Shown piece after piece: positions 23,870-31,300 of a DNA stretch of 64,000 nucleotides (position 1 is the stretch's first letter; every line of letters starts with the position of its first letter). A model generated the notes under the pieces. It had not been told where the DNA came from. It ran no database searches and saw only the letters and a list, made by a program, of their open reading frames with translations. The translations under genes and the position numbers were made by a program. Origin of the DNA: Flavobacteriales bacterium (GTDB taxonomy: Bacteria > Bacteroidota > Bacteroidia > Flavobacteriales_F > PHOS-HE28); contig CP064979.1 of NCBI GenBank assembly GCA_016699575.1, positions 3,782,001 to 3,846,000 of the forward strand, written 5' to 3'.

Positions 23870-25660
23870 TCAATGTTGAATGATGAGGCGTTGTGTACGG
23901 TCCTCCCATTTCGCGAAGTAGATGCCCTCGCTCCACGCGCTCACGTCGAGGGAATTCGAGCGAGCGGCGATGATCCGTTGCCCCAGTGCATCGAAGACCT
24001 CCACCTGCGCGTTGGATCCAATACCGCGCAATGTGACCAGTTCGTTCGCTGGATTCGGGTACACTCCGAACGGTTCCGCGATCCGCAACCCTTCGGCCTC
24101 GCCGAGTGCCAACCCGCTCAGGTCGTAGCAGGCGAAGAAGGGGTCGGTCTGTGCGAGGGCTGTGAAATTCTGGGTGCCGGGACCGAGATCCAGATCGGCC
24201 GTCTGGCGGAAGTAGCCGGCCACACACAATTGGTCGTTGTGCATGATGAGCTGCGACAGGCCGTCGTTCTCCGGCCCGCCATAAGTGCCGCTCCATTGGT
24301 ACGCGCCGTTGCCATCGAAGCAGGCCACGTAGCCATCCCAGTTGTTGATCGGCGGACCGTTCGCTGTGACGGTCACCGAGGGGCTGTTCATGTTCAGCTC
24401 GGCCGTGCCGTGGTAAGTGCTGGTGATGTAGACGCGGCCCGCATCGTCCACCGTGCATATCGCGCTGTAGCAATCGTCGTTCTCCGAACCCAGGTGCTTC
24501 TGCCACATCACCGATCCGTCATCACCATCGAGTTTCAGGAGCAGCGCATCGCTTCCCGCACCGTTGTAGGGGACGAGCGACAGCGGGCTTCCGCCAGGGG
24601 TGTTCGGGTAGTTGCTCACGAACACACCGGCCACGAAGGCGTCGCCGTTCGCATCCACAACCACGGAACTGCCGCCTTCATTCTGCAAGAAGCCCGTGCC
24701 TAGGCCACCGAAGAAGAACTGGCACCAGACCAAGTCGCCGTTCGCATCGAACTTGCTGGCGAAGACATCCTGCAAGGTGCCGATGGGATGATAGGGTGCT
24801 ACGATGCCCGTACCGGGATCGTGGTCCTCGATGAAGCCCGTGTTGTCGCTTCCGAAGGAGGTGCCGGTGAGGTAGAAGAACTCATCGGTACCATTGTCCC
24901 AGCGCGTGGCCACGCCGCCGCCACCGAAGTTGCGGAACCATTGGTAGGTGCCGCTGCTGTCCAACCGTGCATAGATGTTCGCGTTGCGGTAGCCGACCCC
25001 GCCGGTGACGGCTTCTGGGGTGATGATGGCGGTGGATCCGTTGGGGTCGAAGTCCACGGGATACCCTCCGCTCATGGCCGTACCGAAGACGAACACATCG
25101 TGGCTCAACGGGCTGTAGGTCAATGTCGCATGGCCTCGCTCGTTCAAGGTGCCCCCGATCTGTTCGTGCCAGATGTAGTCGCCGTTGGCGGTGTACTTGC
25201 CGTACCAGCCTGTGCGGTAGTAGGACTCGAACCCGGGCGGTCCGTCAACACAATTGCACGATACAGGGGCCACGCCCGGTCCGGGATCCACATCACCACT
25301 GCCGCTCACCGTACCGCTCAGGTAGAATTGCCCGTCCTCAGTGAAGGAGAGCGCGGTGACGCCCAGGAATACCGTTCCGCTCATCTGCTTGTGCCAGAGG
25401 TAAGCACCGTTGTCGTCGTAACCAACGATCGCGGCCTCCTCGAAACCGCTCACGGGTTCCACCCAAACGGTGGCGGGTCCGGGATCCAGATCGATGCTGT
25501 CCTCCACGTGCACGGTGGCGATGAAACCACCGAGCGGGGAAGAATGCAGCGTAATGCCACCGACGCCGGTGGTGGCGAGCGGATGGATGGAGGTGGGGGT
25601 TTGTGCCGCGACGAGCGTCCCCGCGGCAACGGGTGCAAGCGATAGTGCGATCCTGAACAT
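23870..25660 (-). CDS. SBBP-type T9SS surface protein with DxDPGPG repeats (third of three)
   Basis: 596 residues from the ATG at 25660 (the frame extends to 25978 but only the internal start gives a signal peptide, APVAAGTLVAAQ). It aligns along its length with the second copy: IDLDPGPA, GDVDPGPG, VDFDPNG, EDHDPGTG and ADLDLGPG turns, and DGQFYLSGTVSGSGD against DGQFYASGTASGTAD. The sorting domain (FGVYPNPANELVTLRG, EVFDALGQRIIAARSN, WSEGIYFAKWEDRTQRLI) is also shared. The function of the set is unknown; calcium binding at the DxDPG turns is plausible but unproven. Confidence 0.82.
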   Translation of the reverse strand: MFRIALSLAPVAAGTLVAAQTPTSIHPLATTGVGGITLHSSPLGGFIATVHVEDSIDLDPGPATVWVEPVSGFEEAAIVGYDDNGAYLWHKQMSGTVFLGVTALSFTEDGQFYLSGTVSGSGDVDPGPGVAPVSCNCVDGPPGFESYYRTGWYGKYTANGDYIWHEQIGGTLNERGHATLTYSPLSHDVFVFGTAMSGGYPVDFDPNGSTAIITPEAVTGGVGYRNANIYARLDSSGTYQWFRNFGGGGVATRWDNGTDEFFYLTGTSFGSDNTGFIEDHDPGTGIVAPYHPIGTLQDVFASKFDANGDLVWCQFFFGGLGTGFLQNEGGSSVVVDANGDAFVAGVFVSNYPNTPGGSPLSLVPYNGAGSDALLLKLDGDDGSVMWQKHLGSENDDCYSAICTVDDAGRVYITSTYHGTAELNMNSPSVTVTANGPPINNWDGYVACFDGNGAYQWSGTYGGPENDGLSQLIMHNDQLCVAGYFRQTADLDLGPGTQNFTALAQTDPFFACYDLSGLALGEAEGLRIAEPFGVYPNPANELVTLRGIGSNAQVEVFDALGQRIIAARSNSLDVSAWSEGIYFAKWEDRTQRLIIQH

Positions 25661-25776
25661 GTTAGCTTGTGCTGAGGCCACCAGTCCGATGACCTGCACG
25701 CCGAATGTCCACCGGTTCCAGCGCCTAAGAATGCTCGTCCGGACCAAGCGGGATAATCCCCGGCCGAAGCGGGTTC

Positions 25777-26241
25777 TCATTCCACCACCACCCTCGGCAT
25801 CGGCGTGTAGTGGTCCCGTTCGATCCACCATTCGCCTTGCGCGTCCTTTCTCCAGATCAGGGTGTAGTGCACGAAGGAGATCAGCGTGTCCTGGCCGTTG
25901 CGGTAATGCAGTTCGGAGGTGCCGTATTGGATGGCGCGCTGGGTGGCCACATGGAGCGCTTCGATGCGGTGATCCCACGACACACCGTTGCCCTGGAGCA
26001 TGTCCCAGTACGTGCGGATCGACCCGCGCCCGTTGATCACACGGCCCACGGAGAGCACGGCGGCGGAATCGTGGTACACCTTGGCGATGTCGCCCATGCG
26101 GTCGGCGGCGAACAAGGAGTCCATGCTGGCGTAACGGGCCCGGATGCGCTCCTCATCTTTTGCCCGGTCCAACGGACCGGTGGTGCCGTTGGTGCAAGCG
26201 GCGAACGCGGCCAGAAGCACAGCCGGAAGGATCATCCTCAT
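25777..26241 (-). CDS. NTF2-like (SnoaL/DUF4440) lipoprotein
   Basis: 154 residues from the ATG at 26241. The N-terminus is a lipoprotein signal (ILPAVLLAAFAAC, lipobox Cys 16), so it is probably anchored in a membrane facing the periplasm. The rest is a DUF4440-type cone fold: EERIRARYASMDSLFAADRMGDIAKVY, HDSAAVLSVGRVINGRGSI, HYRNGQDTLISFVHYTLIWRK and WWIERDHY. It is an enzyme or ligand-binding fold with no known substrate. A second such protein with a similar leader lies at 56323-56835. Confidence 0.75.
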   Translation of the reverse strand: MRMILPAVLLAAFAACTNGTTGPLDRAKDEERIRARYASMDSLFAADRMGDIAKVYHDSAAVLSVGRVINGRGSIRTYWDMLQGNGVSWDHRIEALHVATQRAIQYGTSELHYRNGQDTLISFVHYTLIWRKDAQGEWWIERDHYTPMPRVVVE

Positions 26242-26247
26242 GGTGCG

Positions 26248-26496
26248 ATGACGCATGCCGGCGGGCCGGGGTTGCTGGAACCCAAGCCGCAGCGGATCGT
26301 GCGGAGCGCCACCTTCTGGTGGCGTTCCTGCTTTCCGGGCCACGGGCTGTTCACCGTGGTGAGCGGCGGGCCGCTTGCGCGCGGTACGCTCTCCGTCATC
26401 AACGTCCTGGGCAAGGAGGTTCTGCGCACCGCGGGGCACGGGATCCTGGAATGGGGCGGGAGGGCAACGGCGGAAGCACGCACCCGGTCTTCGTGA
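26248..26496 (+). pseudogene. Fossil of a T9SS sorting domain
   Basis: Frame with ATG at 26248 and stop at 26494. Its centre reads PGHGLFTVVSGGPLARG then TLSVINVLGKEVLRTAGHG, which matches the PNPxNGxFTV and VxNxLGxEV pattern of T9SS sorting domains. There is no upstream body and the end is unlike a normal domain end. I read it as the remnant of a lost secreted-protein gene; it might also be chance. Confidence 0.4.
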
Positions 26497-26519
26497 TCGC
26501 AGAACATAGCTTGGCGCCG

Positions 26520-27224
26520 ATGTGCTACAGCACCACCCTTGACAGGGACATCCGTGAGATGGAGCGGATGTACAACAAGCGCATGCTGGAGGACAGCAGG
26601 CGGAGCTACATGCACCCCGAGGAACTGGAGAACCTTCCGGACTTCGACGCGCCTTGGGCATCGAAGCGGACCTCGGCCTTTGCACGTCCCTTTTGGCCCG
26701 TAATGACCAAGGACAAGCCCGATGCCCTTGAACTGCACCGCTGGGGCTTCCTCCCCAAGCAGGTGACGGACGAGGTGTATGCCAAGGAGTGGCTCAAGGA
26801 ATGGGCAACGTTCAACGCCGTGAGCGAGGACATAGAGAAGAAGAAGACCTATGCTGAGGCTTGGGCCAAAGGCCAACGGTGCCTGATCCCCGTGACTTCG
26901 TTCACCGAATGGCAGCACGTGCCGGTGGAGGGACGCAAGACACCGAACAAGATCGCGCACGACATCCGCACCAAGGAGGAGGTGTTCACGCTGGGCGGTA
27001 TCTGGGAGGAGTCGGCCATGGGTTATCGCACCTTCAGTGTGCTGACCACAAAGGCCAACCCGCTGATGGAAGTGATCCACAACACCAAGAAGCGGATGCC
27101 GGTCATAATTCCGCCCGACATGCACCAGTTCTGGCTGTCCACCAGCTTGGACCTGGACCACGTGAAGCTAATGTGCGACCCTTATCCGCAAGAAGCAATG
27201 GAAGCGGAGCATGCGGCGGCTTGA
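26520..27224 (+). CDS. SRAP/HMCES-type abasic-site DNA crosslinking protein
   Basis: 234 residues from the ATG at 26520. The SRAP fold is clear. After Met removal Cys2 becomes the N-terminal nucleophile (MCYS). N99 lies in ATFNAVSE, E130 in VTSFTEWQ, and H187 in VIHNTKKRMPVI, matching the Cys, Asn, Glu and His of YedK/HMCES. Such proteins form a thiazolidine link to abasic sites in single-stranded DNA and protect stalled forks. The gene is often SOS-associated. I see no LexA-like box to confirm that here. Confidence 0.88.
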   Translation: MCYSTTLDRDIREMERMYNKRMLEDSRRSYMHPEELENLPDFDAPWASKRTSAFARPFWPVMTKDKPDALELHRWGFLPKQVTDEVYAKEWLKEWATFNAVSEDIEKKKTYAEAWAKGQRCLIPVTSFTEWQHVPVEGRKTPNKIAHDIRTKEEVFTLGGIWEESAMGYRTFSVLTTKANPLMEVIHNTKKRMPVIIPPDMHQFWLSTSLDLDHVKLMCDPYPQEAMEAEHAAA

Positions 27225-27291
27225 GGGATGTGCGTTTACATCCGAGCGCTGCTTGTGCAGGGCATGCGCGAAGCAGCCGGTGCGGTGGGGT

Positions 27292-27462
27292 TCAGGACTG
27301 CTGCGCGCTATCGAACGTCTCTTGCCCCCCATCCACCCTCCTGCACACCTGCCATAACCGCTGCTCCTCTGGGCTAAGCATGTCGAGGCTTTTGAAGGTG
27401 TCGCAGGAGAGGATGAGCTTGCCGTTGCGGAGGGCCAGGAGCAGGCCTTCGTCCAGGGCGCG
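27292..27462 (-). pseudogene. Truncated gene end at the cassette junction
   Basis: A minus-strand frame of 56 codons plus stop reads as real protein: ALDEGLLLALRNGKLILS, CDTFKSLDMLSPEEQRLW and QVCRRVDGGQETF. It has no start: an in-frame stop lies at 27463-27465, just where the 42-bp-type repeat begins. The gene was probably cut when the Fn3-HTH cassette arrived. I do not recognise the family. A 29-residue product from the internal Met (MLSPEEQ) is possible but unlikely. Confidence 0.45.
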
Positions 27463-27502
27463 TCACCCGGTGTTGTCACCCAAGCGGGCGATGTCGGCGC
27501 CC
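27462..27502. repeat. Single degenerate copy of the 42-bp repeat unit
   Basis: Reads GTCACCC, six bases, GTCACCC, four bases, GGGCGAT, then GTCGGCGCCC. This is the same architecture as the units at 11302-11679 with single changes in each heptamer. Its ATG (27491) is used as the start of the truncated Fn3 frame. Confidence 0.75.
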
Positions 27503-27769
27503 ACCAACCTGCGCGCCATCACCACCAACATGCCCGGCCAGGTGAAGCTGCTTTTCGGCGGCGTGAAGGACCGCAAGTCGTACGTGATCTACTGGACCGA
27601 CGGCGATCCGCTGGTGCTGGCCAACTACACCATCCTGGACATCATCAGCACCACCCGCTTCCTGAAGAGAGGCCTTGACCGCAGCAAGACCTACAGTTTC
27701 CGGGTGGCCGCCGTGGGCCGGGTGGGGCAGGGGCCCATGAGCGATGTGGCCGTGGTGCAGCCGTCGTAG
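27491..27769 (+). CDS. Truncated Fn3 domain protein (second cassette)
   Basis: 92 residues from an ATG that belongs to the repeat unit. It consists only of the Fn3 domain (SAPTNLRAITTNMPGQVKL, KSYVIYWTDGDPLV, YSFRVAAVGRVGQGPMSD). It is nearly identical to residues ~122-211 of the protein at 11900-12535 but lacks the first ~120 residues. There is no signal peptide. It may be a non-functional remnant or a minimal version. The 72 bp to the next gene and the hairpin in that gap equal those of the first cassette. Confidence 0.65.
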   Translation: MSAPTNLRAITTNMPGQVKLLFGGVKDRKSYVIYWTDGDPLVLANYTILDIISTTRFLKRGLDRSKTYSFRVAAVGRVGQGPMSDVAVVQPS

Positions 27770-27795
27770 ACTTTCCACCGTAGCAGCCAACCGGG

Positions 27796-27826
27796 CGGCC
27801 CGCTTGCACAATAGGCAGGCGGGCCG
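27796..27826 (+). terminator. Conserved intercistronic hairpin, copy 2
   Basis: CGGCCCGC (27796-27803) pairs with GCGGGCCG (27819-27826) with a 15-base loop. It matches the element at 12562-12592 in stem, loop and distance to the flanking genes. The conservation of a non-coding segment alongside the Fn3 coding region suggests function or recent duplication. Confidence 0.5.
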
Positions 27827-27841
27827 TGCTGTTCCAAGACC

Positions 27842-28192
27842 ATGAAGCGCCGCAAAGCCCCACCAGCGCAGGCTTCAGAGCCCAGCATTGCGAGTGCCGT
27901 GCTGCTCATGACCGAGGGCATGCGGGAGCTGCGCCGCTTGATGCAAGCGCAGGGCCGCCGCAACGGTGCCGCAGCCGGACTTCCACCGGGCTTTGCCGAC
28001 CTCACCAACCGCGAACTGCAGGTGCTGCGCGCCGTGGCCAGCGACAAGGAACCGTTGCTGGACGTAGTGGCCGACGAACTGGACATTCACCGCCGCACGC
28101 TCGGCAACCACATCAAAGCGTTGTGCGAAAAGCTGCAGGTGAAAAGCCTGCGCGGCCTGGTGCGTGTGGCCGTGCGGGCCGGGCTCTGCTGA
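27842..28192 (+). CDS. LuxR-type helix-turn-helix regulator, small (second copy)
   Basis: 116 residues, parallel to the regulator at 12608-12958. N-terminal helix (SIASAVLLMTEGMRELRRLM), then the HTH: LTNRELQVLRAVASDKEPLL, VVADELDIHRRTLGNHIKAL and KLQVKSLRGLVRVAV. It is diverged from the first copy by many substitutions, while the Fn3 domain next to it is nearly identical. There is no sensor domain. It probably binds DNA as a dimer, target unknown. The next gene begins 129 bp downstream. Confidence 0.78.
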   Translation: MKRRKAPPAQASEPSIASAVLLMTEGMRELRRLMQAQGRRNGAAAGLPPGFADLTNRELQVLRAVASDKEPLLDVVADELDIHRRTLGNHIKALCEKLQVKSLRGLVRVAVRAGLC

Positions 28193-28321
28193 GGGGAAGG
28201 GCTGCACGATCGGTGGCATTGCGGCAGTCAGACAAGTCCTGGCTTTTTGCGGGGCTCCAGCTGATCCCCCACCCAGCATCGCGATTTTTCGTTTCTTTAA
28301 TTCACCCTAAACCCCTGAGCC

Positions 28322-31300
28322 ATGTTCCGCAAACTGCTGTTCGCCCTCAGCCTGTTATCGTGTGTGTTGGCGCAAGCCCAACTCGGAGACCTTATACGCC
28401 CACGCGGCATAGTTGCGAATGCGGGACAAGTGAAGAAGGCCGATGGCAAGGTGGCCGATGAACTACTGTACCGCTGGCAAGGCCCCGACTTCTCCATCGC
28501 CTTCATGGCCGATCGTTTCGTTTACGAGATCAGCTATGTGCACAAGGACACGCTTGCTGCCTACCGAGCGGCCAAGCCCGAAGAGGGGCGTGAACTGCGT
28601 GGAGGTCACCACCGCATCGAGTACATCTACCCCGCAGGCACCGCAGCGCGCCTTCTGGCCGAAGGTGGCACTAAGAGCAAGATCAGCTACCCCGACCACA
28701 AAGGCGGACCGCAGATAGTGCCCATGGTGTACGACAAGCTGGTTTACAAGAACGCCTTCCCCGGTGCGGATGTGGTGTTCACCATCACCGCCGATGGGCA
28801 ATGCAAATACGATGTGGTGGTGAGCAAGGGAGCGAAACTCGCCGATGTACGCTTCGACGTCACCGGACTGGACGCTGCAAGCACCAAGATGGACGGCAAC
28901 CAACTGACGTGCGAGTTGCCCTTCGGGCGCTTTGTGGAGCGCGTGCCGGAGGCGTATGCTGAGAAGAGCGGCGGACGCGAGAAGGTGAGCGCGGCGTATG
29001 CTGGGTCACACCGGTCCGTGGGGTACTCGGTCCAGGAGGATGCAGGCGATCATGCTGTGGTGATCGATCCGATCGGCCTCATTGAGTGGGGGACGTGGTT
29101 CTGCACGCCGAACAACAGCATCGCCTGGGCGGTGGTCGCAACCGAGGACGGCTTCATGTACGCTACAGGCGATTGTCAATGGGACAATATCATGCACGAT
29201 ACCTTCACGAATTACGATTGGGATAGCAACACGTACACCTATGACATCTGGGTGGCCAGGTTCAAGGACGTCGATAATATCGGAGTTCTGGACATTGACG
29301 ATCTGGATTGGTGCAACATACAAGGAGGCATCAAGAACGAACTCGCGCAGGACTTGGATGTTTGCGGCAACACGGTGGCCGTGGTGGGCGGAACGTTTTC
29401 CAGCACGGGTATCGACTTCTTGGGCGGTAGTAGTTACAACGGTGGTGCCCTTAGCTTGGCCGAGGATGGGTTCCTGATGTATTTCGACGCGCCTAGCGGG
29501 GGTAGGACCATGGGCATGTACATCGGCGGGTTGGATGATGACCGGGCCCATACTGTCGAGTTCGATTGCAGACCGTTGGCTGTCCCCTATTGTTATGTGG
29601 CGGGAAGTGGCTCCAACGGCAACGTTTATCCATCATTGCCCTTGGGGGCGCTTGGGGGGTTCCAGGACATCCCACTTTGTGCGGGACAGGACCTCGCGTT
29701 CTTGGAGCGGCATTCACCGACCGGCACAGTGGAAATGAGGACATTCTACACTGGGGCTTGCGGGACAACGGTGTTGGTGAAGGACCTGGATGTGGACCAG
29801 GACGGGAACCCGATCCTGCTGACGGCGGCTTATGACAACATCAACCCCGCGGACCTGGGCATCAACTTCGGTACGCAGCAATTCGGCGGTTCCGACCTCG
29901 TGCTCTCGTCTTTCGCATACGACGGCACGCTCAACTGGGCCCGGTTCTGTGGTACACCGTTCTGGGATGGACTGACCTTCGGGAACTGGGAATACTCCAA
30001 TGACGCCAGCGTAGTGGTGGGCCCGAACAACCAGATCTACTTGGGGTGGTATGCATACCCGAACGGGACGATCGACATGCAAGGGTACATGACCCGGATC
30101 GCGAACGACGCCAACAACCCGGCAGAAGTCTGGAATCCCCAACTCCAAATGCCCTCATCGACCAATACGTGCCATAGCACCGTAAAGGGCATGTCAGTGA
30201 CGTGCTCCGGTACCATCATGGTGATCGGTGACACCGATTGCCAGAACGCCGCGTTCGCCGGAGGACACCAGCCGACACCCGGTGGCTCGCTCGATGGTTT
30301 TCTCGTGGAGGTGGAGGACACCGGCACCGGCGGTGTGATCATCGACCAGACCTACTACGGCGGCCTGTACGACGATTGGATCTCCGGGGTCGCAGCACAG
30401 GAACCCGGCAAAGTGTACATCTGCGGAGTTTCGCAATCCCCCATTCAACTCGGCGGGATCGCTTACAACGCCTCGGGTGCAAACCCCAACTGGTTACAAG
30501 GGGGCGGGATCGACAACAAGGCCTTTCTCGCTAAGTTCCCGCTCGAATGCCCTGACCCCTGCGCTTTAACCCCCGCCACCATCACCATCACCGATGAGAC
30601 CTACGCCTCGTCGCTAGGGGTAACCGGCTACACCAACCAGACCATACGCATCGAGGGCGATTGGTATATCGACATGGGTTTTGACCTGATCAACTGCACC
30701 GTGCACGCCATGACCGGCTCGCAGATCATCGTCGTCAATACCAGCAGTTACCTGTATCTTGAAAATACGCACATCAGCGCTTGTGAAGACATGTGGAAGG
30801 GCATCCATCTGATGAACTACCAGACGGGCATACGCATGTTCGACTCCTCCATCTCCGATGCCCAGTACGCCATCTGGATGGAGTTCGGCTCTTACGCTCA
30901 CGCTGAGCGCTCGGAGTTCTTCAACAACTACGATGGCATCTACATCAAAGAACCCTGTGCAGGATGCTTCAACCTCGTTACCCTGGAACTCAGCGGATGC
31001 TCGTTCCGCACCATAGGCGCCGGGCTCAAGACCCCGTATCCCGGTCAAACACCCACGCCGGGGTCCATCGGCTACGCCGGTATCGATGCCCATACCACCT
31101 ACCTGTCCATAGTCTCACCCGGCCTCAACGGCGACAACGTCTTCCGCAATTTGAACCACGGCATCGTTACTGCCGATGTGACGCTCAGCGTGTCTGAGGC
31201 CCGCTTCGAGGACATCAAGCCTGATCCCGCATATGGTAGCAACCTCTACCAGGGTTCGGCCATCTACTCCACCGGCTACGGCGGCTACTGCGGCCTCGAC

